64,000 nt of DNA from Gemmatimonadaceae bacterium (GCA_002726335.1 PBSR01000017.1:17429-81428); one strand, 5' to 3'; counted from the stretch's first letter, positions 33,131 to 42,727 are shown. Program-made: numbers and translations. Notes: generated from the sequence alone by a model not told the origin.

Positions 33131-35269
33131 ATGCCGCAACGAGAAGAGTTGGAGCAGGCCCTGGACGCGCTGGAGGCGCAGCGGGAGACGCTGGGTGATG
33201 CGGCGGTGGAGGCGGCACAGGCCGGGCTGCGGTTGAAGCTGGCGCAGGTGCTCGCCGCCGAGAGGCCTTCGCCGCAGGCATCCACGCCGGATGTCGACGA
33301 CAGTCCAGCGCGGGCTCCCGGTGGCGGCCACGGCCCGCAGACCTACGCGGGAGATCACCGGACGAACACCGGCATGTACGAGGGAGACATCGCCCATGCC
33401 GAGGTCAACGCCGCGATCAGCGCCTCGGAGAAGGTGGTCCTTTTCGGCCAGCAGACCCGCCTGCGCTCGCGCCGGCTCATGACCGACGAACGCCTGTCGC
33501 GCATCCAGCCGGGGCATCGACTGTCGAAGTTCTTCTACGGCGGCGTGCGCCAGCTGCCCGAACGGCTGCTGGACGCGTTGCTGGCCAAGAAGGTCAGTGT
33601 CACCCTGGTCCGCGGCCGGGATCTGCTGGTGTTCCACGACCGCAGGCGTCACCAATCCTTCCACACCGGTCGCACCCGGCGCACCATCTATCTCCCTGAG
33701 CCCATCCTGGAGCACGCCTACCAGATGGGCTATGACTACTGGGCCATCGCCGAGATCCTGATCCAGGAGAGCTGGCCCCTCCTCGACTACATCCTGCTGC
33801 TGGAGATGATCGAGCGCTGCCAGGTGGCCTATGAAGATCGCTGGACGCTGGGCTATTCATTTCTACGTGAAGGCCTGCGCGCGCACAACAAGCATATGCG
33901 CGACCTGTCCGACGACTACCAGGATCTGGAGGTGGGGCTCCGCAAGGGCGACGAGATGGGAGTCTTTCTCGACACGTACATGGGCCGGCTGTGCGAACTC
34001 GACCGCAGTATCGTCGGTCGCGATCCCCACGACGTGGCGGGGGAGATCTACAAGGACGAGTGGGAGCGCTTTTCCGGGCGGGCAAAGTTGGACGAGGTGG
34101 CGACGCTGAACTCCTTCCCCACCTACTTCATGATCGACCGGGACATCGTCCATCCGGCGGCCTTCCACCGCGCCGACCAGCTCGGTCAGCCCGTCGATCC
34201 CCGGACCGCGGAGGACGCGATCCACGACCTGTGGGACGAGACCCGCTTCAAGTCGAGCCTGTCGGTGCGCACCGAGGAACTGCTGGAGCTGCTCATCGCG
34301 CTGGGAGCGCCGGGTATCCGGGCCTTTCTCATGGCCGTCTCCTTCCGCTACTCGGCGGCAGGCAGCCTCGGCAGCGACGGGCCGATGCTCGACCTCAATC
34401 GGTACGGCATGGTCGACATTTTCCGGGGCAGGATCCAGAGCTATTCGGGGTCGGGACTATCCGAGGTGCCAGGGTCGATCGGCTACGATCTGCGGCAGTT
34501 GCAGCAGTACTACGTCGCCGCCCGCCGCGCCGCCTATTTCGAGGACCTGCGTCAGCTCCCGCGCGAAGCGCTGCAGGAGCAGGCCCACGGCATCCGTGAG
34601 ACCTTGAGCCTGATCGTCGACGAAACCGTCAGCCTGGACCGGGCTCAGGAGCTCAAGGGTCAGATCGTCACGTCCCGCGACCTGACAGGCCTGCTCGACG
34701 CCGTCGAGATGGCAGTGAAGCCCGAAAGCGATGAAAGCGAACGCCAACACATGTCCGGTCTCCTGTACAAGCTCGATGAACACCCCCTGTATCACGAGCG
34801 CTTCCTGCCCGGTGCCACGCAGCTGAACGACGGCCAGCTGCCGGGTCCTCCGAGCATCCGGCCGGAGGTGCAGCGCCTCCACGGTTTCATGCCGGAGCGC
34901 TACTTCGAGCTCAGCTCGGATCCGGCCGACCTGGGATGGTTCCTGGCCCAGTTCCGTGACACCGACGAGAACGACGCCTACAACCGGCTGCTCTTCACGT
35001 GGGCCGCCGCCATCCTCGTCCGCTACGACAACTCCGAGGACTACGGCGACATGTGCTCGCAGATCGTCATCCTCGGCGAGTATGCCGTGCCGCCGCTGGA
35101 GGAGATCACCGCATCCGAGGTCTACTACGCCAGCGAGGGGCGCGGGCGTATCCTCAAGGCAGCCCAGGTGTTGCTGCCCCGGCTGCCCGACTGCCCGCGG
35201 ACACTACGCACAGAGTGGAGCGGTGAGATCGCCAGAAGGCGGGGGTTGGAGCTGGAGCCGGGGGGCTGA
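33131..35269 (+). CDS. Large protein of unknown function with a cyclase-type linker at its N-terminus
   Basis: A 712-residue protein. The start is ATG 33131 because residues 1-40 (REELEQALDALEAQRETLGD) match a helical linker otherwise found in front of adenylate-cyclase or AAA modules in some bacteria. No cyclase follows. The next part, near 110-200, has KFFYGGVRQLPERLLDALL, TIYLPEPILEHAYQMGYDYW and AIAEILIQESWPLLDYILLL. Its order recalls ATLF-type metallopeptidases, in which HExxH would sit where AEILIQE is found; this resemblance is weak and unproven. The rest is helical and acidic with no motif I know. No signal peptide or membrane span is evident. Codon use matches the neighbours. It ends convergently with the GH38 gene. 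Confidence 0.7.
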   Translation: MPQREELEQALDALEAQRETLGDAAVEAAQAGLRLKLAQVLAAERPSPQASTPDVDDSPARAPGGGHGPQTYAGDHRTNTGMYEGDIAHAEVNAAISASEKVVLFGQQTRLRSRRLMTDERLSRIQPGHRLSKFFYGGVRQLPERLLDALLAKKVSVTLVRGRDLLVFHDRRRHQSFHTGRTRRTIYLPEPILEHAYQMGYDYWAIAEILIQESWPLLDYILLLEMIERCQVAYEDRWTLGYSFLREGLRAHNKHMRDLSDDYQDLEVGLRKGDEMGVFLDTYMGRLCELDRSIVGRDPHDVAGEIYKDEWERFSGRAKLDEVATLNSFPTYFMIDRDIVHPAAFHRADQLGQPVDPRTAEDAIHDLWDETRFKSSLSVRTEELLELLIALGAPGIRAFLMAVSFRYSAAGSLGSDGPMLDLNRYGMVDIFRGRIQSYSGSGLSEVPGSIGYDLRQLQQYYVAARRAAYFEDLRQLPREALQEQAHGIRETLSLIVDETVSLDRAQELKGQIVTSRDLTGLLDAVEMAVKPESDESERQHMSGLLYKLDEHPLYHERFLPGATQLNDGQLPGPPSIRPEVQRLHGFMPERYFELSSDPADLGWFLAQFRDTDENDAYNRLLFTWAAAILVRYDNSEDYGDMCSQIVILGEYAVPPLEEITASEVYYASEGRGRILKAAQVLLPRLPDCPRTLRTEWSGEIARRRGLELEPGG

Positions 35270-35277
35270 AACCCGTA

Positions 35278-35297
35278 GAGATTCGCTTGCGAATCTC
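35278..35297. terminator. Perfect palindrome between convergent genes, possible terminator
   Basis: GAGATTCGC, two-base loop TT, then GCGAATCTC. It is located 8 bases after the stop at 35269 and 41 bases from the end of the GH38 gene. It lacks a T-run, so it could instead be a repeat-type palindrome or a protein site. Confidence 0.4.
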
Positions 35298-35338
35298 GAG
35301 GCGAGGCGCTTGGATCCCGTCCTTCTTTGAATCACCGG

Positions 35339-37933
35339 TCAGCGCCGACGTTCGACCAGATCCGCCTCTCGCCACACCAGCTTCTTGCCGCCCCGCTTCA
35401 CGGCCACCGTCGTGAGTCCATAACGTCCGATCCGCACCTTGATCTTCCGACGGAATGGTTTGACCCGCAACGACACGTGGCGTTCACGCGCCGACGTGTT
35501 CTGCAGCCGCACGATCAGCTGGCCACCTTTCTCCGAGCGCTTCAGCGCCACCACCTGGACCTGGTCGTCGTCGACGCTGACGGTGTCACTCACCTGCAAC
35601 CGGCGCTGGCGCTCGACGTGTTCAGCCTGTGGGTAATAGACCTGCCACACCGGCGGCGTGTTGAAGACCTGCGCCGCGCGACTCACCTTCGGCTCGTTGA
35701 AGCGGCCACCCACCATCACCTGCCACGACAGTTCATGCTCGCCCTGGTCCTGGCGCGGGATGAAACGGGCATTCGCACGCTCGTCGTCGGGATTCAGGTT
35801 GAACGAGCTGTATGCCGGGGCGCGGACGACGTTGAGGCCCAGTTCGCTCTCCGTCAGGCTGTGACCGAAGCTGCCCGTGTTGAGCACTGCCAGATGCACT
35901 GGCGAGTCGGCTTGTTTGCCGCGCACGGCGACCCAGCGCTGATTCGTGTGCTCCTCGTGGCGGCGAGTGGGTCGCCGGTCGGCGGCACTGTAGAGCGTCT
36001 CCGCCACGCCGTCCGTCACCTCGAAGCCGAGGGGCACCATGAGCTTGATCATCGTGTCGCGGTGATTGTTGAACAGGCGATCCCGGATCTCGAGACTGCT
36101 GTCGGAATGGCCGATCACGTACTGTCGCGCCAGGGCGCTGGCGCCGCAGACGAATACGGCCTCAACGACGGTGCGCAGGGCGCCGTGTTCAATGATGTTG
36201 ATGGGGCGCGCGACCGTGGTCGAGGCAGGCTTCCACTTGTCGGCCGGCGGCGGCGACAGCTCGGCCACCTGCTCCCGTGTGGCCAGACGGAAGCGCTCCG
36301 CCGGAGCCCGATCCCAGGGCGGCGACACCGATCCGATGTGATGCGACTTGGCCTGTCTGGGGCTGCCACTCGTCCAGCTGTGGTCCATGTCCGCCCAGCA
36401 GGCGGGTTGAAAGGCGCTCTTGCCGACCAGCGAGCGCCGTGCTCCCGGCGCGGACAGGTGATCGATCAGACCGGTACGTGGATTGATCTTCAGAGCGAAC
36501 GTCTTCGTCTTGAAAGACAGGCTGCGGGCGCTGACCTGTGGCAGACGTGGCGCCTTGCCTTTGTCGTTGATGTAGTACTCGTCGAAGCGGGAAACCTCCC
36601 AGGGCTGCAGATCCACCGTCGCCGCCAGTCGCACCCGCCAGTTGTCACCACAGCTGGCCTCGGTCAGCAGGCGCTGACAGGGCACGTCTTCTCCCTTCGG
36701 GCCCCGGAGTCGTACCTCGGGGTTGCTTACCGCCCAGGCGTTGCTGTTCAGCTGCACCTCGAACTCAACCTGCTGGCGTACGGCAAATCCGTGGGGGTTG
36801 GCGATGAAGACGGGGACCTCGTCGCGGCCGCCGTCGCCGTCACGACTTATCAGGCTCTGCAGAGAGCGCAGACGTTCCCGACGCAGAATCTCCCGGGCAT
36901 GGCCGAGCATCTGCACGCTGTCCCGTTCGGCGGAAGGGATCCCGGACCCGGGCAGAATGTCGTGGAACTCGGAAAACAGAATGTCCCGCCAGGCAATCTC
37001 GAGGGCTTTCTCCGGGTAGGTCGCCGTCCCCCACCACCACGCCAACGTCGCCAGGCGCTCGGTGGACGCCATCAGACTCTCCGCCTCCCGGTGGCCGCGT
37101 TTGACGCGACTCATCGATGTGTAGCACCCGGGGAAGCTGTTCTGGATCTCCCCCTGTACGAGAGGGAGTTGATCCATCTGCTTGAGTACGTCGTCGAAGA
37201 ACCGGTCGATCGTACTCTCGACGAATTCGTACTCCGGGTGCTGGCGCGCATACGCCTTGATGGCACGATACTCGTCGCGTGACGGCCCACCCCCGTGGTT
37301 GCCGATCCCCCACAGGATCATCGACACCGGCTCGGTGCCGAAACGGTCCAGACGGTCGGGGCCCCATTCGGCGAACTTGCCGTTCGTCAGGTAGTGATCA
37401 TTGCTGCGGCGGGCGACGATCTCGGTGCCGGAGCGATCCCGCCAGGTGAAGGGACCGGCCGGCAGCTCGTAGGTGCCGTAGTCGGGACGGCAGAAGACGT
37501 AGCGCTCCATACCGCAGCCGGCCAGGATCTGGGGAAACCCCTCGCCGTGTCCGAAGGGATCGAAGTTGTAGGCAGTGCGCGGGTATCGCCCGAAGGTTTT
37601 CTCGAAGTACTCTCTTCCCAGCAAAAACTGGCGGATGTGACTCTCGCCCGAGGTGTTGTTGACGTCCGGCTGCAGATAGGCGCCGCCCGAGATCTCCCAT
37701 TGCCCCTTCTGCACAAGGCGTTGGATCCGCTTGAAGAGCTGTGGTTCGTACTCCTGGGCCCAGCGATAGAGGATTACCTCGTTGTGGTTGAAGACAAACT
37801 CGGCGTTGGCTTCACAGAAGTCTGCGGCCGTGCGGTACGTCGACAGCGCCTCGGTGAGTCCATCCTCCCAGTGCCACAGCCAGACCGGGTCGAGGTGGGC
37901 GTTACAGACCAGGTGGATTCTCTTAGCAGCCAT
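35339..37933 (-). CDS. GH38 alpha-mannosidase
   Basis: Glycoside hydrolase family 38, 864 residues, which cleaves alpha-mannosides. The catalytic domain starts with the zinc motif NAHLDPVWLW (H13, D15). The nucleophile is D125 in AYNFDPFGHGEG. Other family blocks are ISGGAYLQPDVNN, ESLMASTERLATLAW and SEFHDILPGSGI. The C-terminal half is the usual beta-sandwich region with ALRTVVEAVF. No signal peptide is present, so it is probably cytoplasmic and acts on imported oligosaccharides. It lies 57 bases downstream of the Gfo/Idh/MocA gene on the same strand, which fits a sugar-degradation operon. Confidence 0.92.
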   Translation of the reverse strand: MAAKRIHLVCNAHLDPVWLWHWEDGLTEALSTYRTAADFCEANAEFVFNHNEVILYRWAQEYEPQLFKRIQRLVQKGQWEISGGAYLQPDVNNTSGESHIRQFLLGREYFEKTFGRYPRTAYNFDPFGHGEGFPQILAGCGMERYVFCRPDYGTYELPAGPFTWRDRSGTEIVARRSNDHYLTNGKFAEWGPDRLDRFGTEPVSMILWGIGNHGGGPSRDEYRAIKAYARQHPEYEFVESTIDRFFDDVLKQMDQLPLVQGEIQNSFPGCYTSMSRVKRGHREAESLMASTERLATLAWWWGTATYPEKALEIAWRDILFSEFHDILPGSGIPSAERDSVQMLGHAREILRRERLRSLQSLISRDGDGGRDEVPVFIANPHGFAVRQQVEFEVQLNSNAWAVSNPEVRLRGPKGEDVPCQRLLTEASCGDNWRVRLAATVDLQPWEVSRFDEYYINDKGKAPRLPQVSARSLSFKTKTFALKINPRTGLIDHLSAPGARRSLVGKSAFQPACWADMDHSWTSGSPRQAKSHHIGSVSPPWDRAPAERFRLATREQVAELSPPPADKWKPASTTVARPINIIEHGALRTVVEAVFVCGASALARQYVIGHSDSSLEIRDRLFNNHRDTMIKLMVPLGFEVTDGVAETLYSAADRRPTRRHEEHTNQRWVAVRGKQADSPVHLAVLNTGSFGHSLTESELGLNVVRAPAYSSFNLNPDDERANARFIPRQDQGEHELSWQVMVGGRFNEPKVSRAAQVFNTPPVWQVYYPQAEHVERQRRLQVSDTVSVDDDQVQVVALKRSEKGGQLIVRLQNTSARERHVSLRVKPFRRKIKVRIGRYGLTTVAVKRGGKKLVWREADLVERRR

Positions 37934-37990
37934 GGAGAGATCTTTCGGTATCTGGGGTTGTGGGCGGGGACGCCGCCAGCTTGTCGTGGG

Positions 37991-39013
37991 TCACAGAGCA
38001 GTCCCTGCCTCGCCGGCATCCGCCGCTGCCTGCACGCGCAGGACCGTCTCCGATGAGTCCAGCACCTGCTGCGTTGAGGGCTCGCCGTCGTCCAGCGTCT
38101 CCCCGCGGATCGTCTTGAGAAAGGCACGGAAGTACCCGCCGCTGTTGCCCGCTGGCAGTTCACGGCGCTCCGTCTCCTTGCCACCGGCCGTCGTCAGCGC
38201 CAGATGCTCCATGTTGGTTGCGGTTTCGATTACGCCCTCCCGTCCCCAGAACGTCGTGCGCCAGTAGTAGGGCATGCTGTAGCCGGCGGCGTCCGGGGCG
38301 TGATAGGAGACGTCACCGACCACGCCGCAACCGTTGTCCATGGTCAGCAGCATCTGGGCGCCGTCCTCGAAGTGCGGTACGCCGTCGGCAAAGGCATTCC
38401 AGCAACGTGCCGCCTCCACCCGGGCGAACTGCCATCCCGTGACAAAGGGAATGCTGTCGATGGCGTGGACGGCGATGTCATTGATCGTGCCGCCGTGCAT
38501 GCCTTTCTCCCAGTACCAGTCAGGCCTCGAGTCGAGCAGCAGAGGATGCTGACCACCGAACTGGATGGCGTGGATCTCACCGATGGCCCCGGCGCGAATC
38601 AGCTGACGGGCGGCGATGGTGCCGGCTGAGTCCCGCATCGTCAGCATGCAGCCCACCTGCAGCTTGCTCTGCGCCGACAGTTCGCGAATCCGGTCGAGTT
38701 CCTCCAGTCGTGTGCACAGCGGCTTGTCGACTATGACGTGTCGACCTGCCTCCAGGGCGGCGATGGCGCGGCCGCCCCGCAGGCCGAAGGCGTCACCCAC
38801 GGCCACGACGTCACAGTCGACCTCATCGAGCAGACGCCCCGCGTCGTCGTGGGTGATGTCGACCACACCCTTGCTCCGCAGGCTCTCCCGCGTGGGACCG
38901 TGTTCTTCGCAGGCAGCCACGACGGCCACCCCCGGGGTGCTGGCAGCCAGGTCGTAGAGGCTGGTGATGTGGCCGTGGCGGAAGCCGACGAAGGCGAGGC
39001 GGAGTTCAGGCAC
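37991..39013 (-). CDS. Gfo/Idh/MocA family oxidoreductase
   Basis: A 340-residue NAD(P)-dependent sugar or inositol dehydrogenase-like enzyme. The Rossmann start is RLAFVGFRHGHITSLYDLA, where the usual GxGxxG is changed to GFRHGH, a variation seen in some members. VIVDKPLCTRLEEL holds the conserved lysine of the (E/D)KP motif. GGTINDIAVHAID near residue 180 carries the catalytic His. It probably oxidises or epimerises a sugar, and its position just upstream of the GH38 mannosidase suggests a shared glycan. The exact substrate cannot be deduced. Confidence 0.88.
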   Translation of the reverse strand: MPELRLAFVGFRHGHITSLYDLAASTPGVAVVAACEEHGPTRESLRSKGVVDITHDDAGRLLDEVDCDVVAVGDAFGLRGGRAIAALEAGRHVIVDKPLCTRLEELDRIRELSAQSKLQVGCMLTMRDSAGTIAARQLIRAGAIGEIHAIQFGGQHPLLLDSRPDWYWEKGMHGGTINDIAVHAIDSIPFVTGWQFARVEAARCWNAFADGVPHFEDGAQMLLTMDNGCGVVGDVSYHAPDAAGYSMPYYWRTTFWGREGVIETATNMEHLALTTAGGKETERRELPAGNSGGYFRAFLKTIRGETLDDGEPSTQQVLDSSETVLRVQAAADAGEAGTAL

Positions 39014-39127
39014 TTGTGCTCCACTTGGTTGCGGGTTGCTGGTCAGACCGACCGGGACAAACCAAACCCGACGTCAGACGGGGTCAAGGTGCTTGCCGGT
39101 TGGTGTTGGCCCCGGTTACCTTGGATC

Positions 39128-39949
39128 ATGTTTTCGACCGTTGCTGTCGTCGGCGCGGGCACGATGGGACAGGGTATTGCCCAGCTCCTGCTCGAGGCCG
39201 GGTTGACGGTGCACATATACGACCGCTCCCCCGGGGCCCTGGGCCTCGCCGTCGATGCCATCACCCGGCGTCTGCAGCGACGCACCGAGGCAGAGACGCG
39301 GTCCGCCGGTTCGCTGCGCGTCGTCGAGAGCGTGGACCAGCTCGGCGATGCCGACCTGGTCATCGAGGCGGTTCCCGAACACCTCGAGCTCAAGCGGACC
39401 GTGTTTGCCGAGCTCGATCGCCATCTGCCGCCGGCAGCGATACTGGCGAGCAATACCTCGGGCCTCGACATCGATGTCCTGGCGCAGGCCACGACACGGC
39501 CGCAGCGTGTCGTCGGCCTGCACTTCTTCAACCCGCCCCCCCTCATGCCCCTCGTCGAACTGGTGCCGGCGGCAACGACGGACGGTGCCGTGCTGGATGT
39601 CGTCCGGGCCTTCACCGAGAGCCTCGGCAAGACGGCGATCACCGTCGCCAATCGTCCTGGTTTCATCGTCAACCGCCTGCTCTTCGCCATGATCGCCGAA
39701 GCGGGGCGGATCCTCGACGAAGGCGAGACGTCGGCTCAGGATGTGGACCGTGCTCTCTGTCTCGGCGCCAGTCATCCCATCGGGCCCCTGGCGCTGGCCG
39801 ATTTCATCGGCCTCGACGTCAGTCTCGACATCCTCGAGTCGCTGGCATCCGGATTGGGAGAGCGATACACCCCCCCGTCATCGCTGCGTGATCTCGTCGC
39901 TCAGGGGCACCTTGGACGCAAGTCGGGTCGCGGGTTCCATTCGTACTGA
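39128..39949 (+). CDS. 3-hydroxyacyl-CoA (3-hydroxybutyryl-CoA) dehydrogenase
   Basis: A 273-residue NAD-dependent enzyme of the short single-function type (Hbd/PaaH-like). The Rossmann loop is VAVVGAGTMGQGIAQLL at the N-terminus. LVIEAVPEHLELKRTVFAEL, ILASNTSGLDI, VGLHFFNPPPLMPLVELVP (with catalytic His) and GFIVNRLLFAMIAEA follow in order. The C-terminus LRDLVAQGHLGRKSGRGFHSY is the usual ending. ATG 39128 is the natural start; earlier in-frame codons are antisense to the Gfo/Idh gene. It acts in fatty-acid beta-oxidation or butanoate metabolism, but no other beta-oxidation gene is adjacent. Confidence 0.93.
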   Translation: MFSTVAVVGAGTMGQGIAQLLLEAGLTVHIYDRSPGALGLAVDAITRRLQRRTEAETRSAGSLRVVESVDQLGDADLVIEAVPEHLELKRTVFAELDRHLPPAAILASNTSGLDIDVLAQATTRPQRVVGLHFFNPPPLMPLVELVPAATTDGAVLDVVRAFTESLGKTAITVANRPGFIVNRLLFAMIAEAGRILDEGETSAQDVDRALCLGASHPIGPLALADFIGLDVSLDILESLASGLGERYTPPSSLRDLVAQGHLGRKSGRGFHSY

Positions 39950-39973
39950 CCACCTTTGACCGCTCTCGACTCC

Positions 39974-40510
39974 ATGCGAATTCCTGGCTGCAGGGCGCTC
40001 CTGCTGACGGCAGCTCTGTTGGCAGACGGCTGCGGCATGACACCGGCGCCGCGATACACCAGTGCCCCGTCAGCCGGTGGCGCGGGCCTGACACGTGAAC
40101 TGGAAACCCGGCAACGGGCTCTGCGGTCGGGCAACTCGAGCCGGCTCATGAATGTTATCCGCAGTTACCTGGGAGTGCCCTACAAGTGGGGTGGCACCAC
40201 CCGCCACGGCATGGATTGTTCGGCTCTCACACGAGCGGTGTACCGCGAGGCCTACGGCGTGGAGTTGCCGCGCACCTCGAGGCAGATGTACGGCCTGGGC
40301 AAGTCGGTGGCGGCTCGGGGTCAACTGCGGGCCGGCGATCTCGTGTTCTTCCGCATCGACACCTCGGGACCGGGCGTGTCCCATGTGGGGATCTACGTCG
40401 GCGACGGTCGCTTTGCTCACGCCAGCTCCAGCCGCGGAGGGGTCATCGATCCGCTGAGCAACCCCTACTTTGACAAGCGCTACGCCGGCGCCCGCCGCGT
40501 GTTGCCTTGA
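39974..40510 (+). CDS. NlpC/P60 peptidoglycan endopeptidase lipoprotein
   Basis: A 178-residue outer-surface or periplasmic cysteine peptidase. ATG 39974 starts a lipoprotein signal (ALLLTAALLADGC). The NlpC/P60 domain follows: VPYKWGGTTRHGMDCSALTR with the catalytic Cys, LPRTSRQM, AGDLVFFRI and VSHVGIYVGDGRFAHASS with the catalytic His. Members cut the D-Glu-meso-DAP link or related stem-peptide bonds in the cell wall. Its stop overlaps the TTG start of the membrane glycosyltransferase downstream. Confidence 0.92.
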   Translation: MRIPGCRALLLTAALLADGCGMTPAPRYTSAPSAGGAGLTRELETRQRALRSGNSSRLMNVIRSYLGVPYKWGGTTRHGMDCSALTRAVYREAYGVELPRTSRQMYGLGKSVAARGQLRAGDLVFFRIDTSGPGVSHVGIYVGDGRFAHASSSRGGVIDPLSNPYFDKRYAGARRVLP

Positions 40511-41907
40511 TCGGACCGTTGAGCAAGGCCCCCCGGTTGCGGGTGATGGGTCTGCTCGCTGCCGGTGTTCTGCAGCTGAGCGCCTGGTGGTGGATTCGCC
40601 AGCTCGGCGACCTGTCCCTGCACGTGCATGAACTCTGGTGGTCTCTCCTGCCGATTCTTGCCGGGTACTGCCTGGCAGCGCTGGCGTGTCGCGGCGGACA
40701 AATGGCGCACTCCGGGATCATCATCGTCGGCGTCGCCCTGTGCAGCCGACTGCTTCTGCTCGACACCGCCCCGACGCTGTCCGACGACATCTATCGCTAC
40801 GTCTGGGACGGCCGGGTCCAGGCTGCCGGCCTGAACCCGTACTCCCACGCGCCCGAACACGACAGCCGCACCGGGCTGCGGGACGACGACTGGTCACAGA
40901 TCAACCATCCGGAACTGGTCACCGTCTATCCGCCCGTAGCCCAGTGGTTCTTCCACGCCGTGGTGCGTCTGGCCCCCGGTGTGACAGCCATGAAGGCGGC
41001 CCTCGTCGCCTGCGACCTGCTGCTCATCTTCGTGCTCTGGCGCTGGCTCCGGCGCCGCTCTCAGGCAGGCTGGCGCATCCTGCTCTATGCCTGGCATCCG
41101 CTGCCGGTGATCGAGATCGCCGGCAACGGTCACGTGGACATCCTCGGTGTACTCTGTCTGTGTACTGCGCTGCTGTGGTTGTGCGGGGATCGCCGCCATC
41201 TGGCCGCCTGGGCACTGGCGGCGGCCGTACTCGGTAAGATGATCCCGCTGCTCTGCCTGGGGGCCTTCTGGCGGCGACTCGCCCCGGATCGGTCGAGCCG
41301 ATGGCTCCGGACGATCGATCCGCGTCCTCGCCTGTCCCTGCTATGGGTGCCGGTTCTTGTCGTCACCGCCTACCTGCCCTTCCTCGAAGCCGGCGCCGCC
41401 ATGTGGTCGGGGTTGTCCGCCTACGCCGTCAAATGGCGCTTCAACGACAGTGCCTACGGACTCGTCTACCGGTTTCTCAGCAATCCCAAACCCGGCTGGG
41501 AATGGGATGACGAAGCCCTGCTCACGGCTCGCTGGGTCTGCCTTGGCGGCGTGGCGCTGGTGGCCCTCTGGACCGCGTTGCGCCACGGCGACGATGTGGC
41601 CGTGGGCTGCGCCGCGGTACTGGGCGCCCAGTTGCTGCTGGCCCCCACCGTACATCCCTGGTACATGCTGTGGGTGCTGCCCTTCATGGTCCTGCGCCCG
41701 CACCCGGCGTGGATGGCCTTCAGCTGGCTCGTATTCCTGCCGTATCATGTCCTGCTCGACTACCGAAACTCGGGCGTCTGGCAGGAATCGACATCGATCC
41801 GTCTGCTCGAGTACGTTCCCGTGTACCTGTTGCTGCTATGGCCGGTCTGGCGCCTGATATGCAGTTGGCGCCGGAACGAACGACGTGTCCTGACGTCTGT
41901 TGGTTAG
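40507..41907 (+). CDS. GT-C polyprenol-phosphate mannosyltransferase-like membrane protein
   Basis: A 466-residue membrane protein with about ten hydrophobic helices. The first external loop holds TLSDDIYRYVWDGRVQAAGL, followed by NPY, the pattern of the GT87/MptA-type alpha-mannosyltransferases that use lipid-phosphate sugar donors. Later, WHPLPVIEIAGNGHVD and LLAPTVHPWYMLWVLP are conserved family loops. It starts with TTG overlapping the stop of the NlpC gene. It probably adds mannose or another hexose to an envelope glycan on the outer face of the inner membrane; acceptor unknown. Confidence 0.85.
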   Translation: MIGPLSKAPRLRVMGLLAAGVLQLSAWWWIRQLGDLSLHVHELWWSLLPILAGYCLAALACRGGQMAHSGIIIVGVALCSRLLLLDTAPTLSDDIYRYVWDGRVQAAGLNPYSHAPEHDSRTGLRDDDWSQINHPELVTVYPPVAQWFFHAVVRLAPGVTAMKAALVACDLLLIFVLWRWLRRRSQAGWRILLYAWHPLPVIEIAGNGHVDILGVLCLCTALLWLCGDRRHLAAWALAAAVLGKMIPLLCLGAFWRRLAPDRSSRWLRTIDPRPRLSLLWVPVLVVTAYLPFLEAGAAMWSGLSAYAVKWRFNDSAYGLVYRFLSNPKPGWEWDDEALLTARWVCLGGVALVALWTALRHGDDVAVGCAAVLGAQLLLAPTVHPWYMLWVLPFMVLRPHPAWMAFSWLVFLPYHVLLDYRNSGVWQESTSIRLLEYVPVYLLLLWPVWRLICSWRRNERRVLTSVG

Positions 41908-42001
41908 CCGGATCTTGCTCCCGGCGTGGAGTTGTCGGCCCCCGTTCGTATATTGCTGAGCCACACCGGTGCTGTTCCCCCCAAACCCGGTACCTGCCGC
42001 T

Positions 42002-42727
42002 GTGACACCCTTTGTCCGCAAATTGTCCGTACTGGCCTGCTCAGCGCTGCTGCCACTGCTTGCCTGCAGCTCGGTCTCACGGAGCACGACCGCTGCCGGG
42101 CCCTGGTGGGAAGGGACCGACGGGGCCGCTCCGGTCGCCACCGTCACCCCTGACACCACCGGCGCCAAGACCGACTCCGATGGCCCGACCGTGGATGTCA
42201 CGGTTGTCGAATCTGTTAAACCCGAATCCCCCGTTGTGCGTCCAATGGAAGACAGCCTTTCGGTGCTGTCGTCGCTTTCACCCGAGGCCCTGGCGAGCCG
42301 GCGCACTGCCTACGCCAAGCGCACCCGGGCCGAACGTGACCGGGTTCGACAGGTGAACGAGTACGCCTTCTGGTGCCTGGGCCGGGACATGTGGGATGAA
42401 GCCCGCATCCACCTGGAACGGGCCGTGCAGATCGACAGTCTGGCCGCCAGCCTGCACAACAACCTGGGCATCGTCTATGAGCGCATGGGACGGCGCGATC
42501 AGGCCCGTGTCCGGTACGGGATGGCCGCCGGGCTCAACCCCGATCGTCCGTTGTATGAGGCCAATTTGAGTCGTATGCGTGCCGCCCTCGAGCAACCTCG
42601 GCCCATCCCCTCGGACAGCCTGGCGGCGGAAGAGCTGATGCTGCGACCGCCGCGCGGCGATCGCCGTCCCGATCTCGGTGTCGTGCCCAAGCGAACAGAA
42701 GGTGAGGTCCGCCGTGAACTCCCTTGA
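42002..42727 (+). CDS. TPR-containing lipoprotein
   Basis: A 241-residue exported protein. GTG 42002 begins a lipoprotein signal ending LLPLLAC, with the next residues SSVSRS; GTG 41969 is an alternative start. A Pro/Thr/Asp-rich linker leads to a short tetratricopeptide array (AFWCLGRDMWDEARIHLERA, LHNNLGIVYERMGRRDQARV), about two to three repeats. Such lipoproteins commonly act as envelope scaffolds. Its 3' end overlaps the start of the next gene by 14 bases, so it is likely made together with the large peptidase/barrel protein. Confidence 0.8.
   Translation: MTPFVRKLSVLACSALLPLLACSSVSRSTTAAGPWWEGTDGAAPVATVTPDTTGAKTDSDGPTVDVTVVESVKPESPVVRPMEDSLSVLSSLSPEALASRRTAYAKRTRAERDRVRQVNEYAFWCLGRDMWDEARIHLERAVQIDSLAASLHNNLGIVYERMGRRDQARVRYGMAAGLNPDRPLYEANLSRMRAALEQPRPIPSDSLAAEELMLRPPRGDRRPDLGVVPKRTEGEVRRELP

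Noticed and set aside
35327..37282. 651-codon plus-strand open frame
   Set aside because: Lies entirely opposite the GH38 mannosidase, whose catalytic motifs are intact; composition is that of an antisense frame.
39956..39973. Earlier start codon for the NlpC/P60 gene
   Set aside because: The lipoprotein signal begins properly at ATG 39974; the extra residues are not signal-like.
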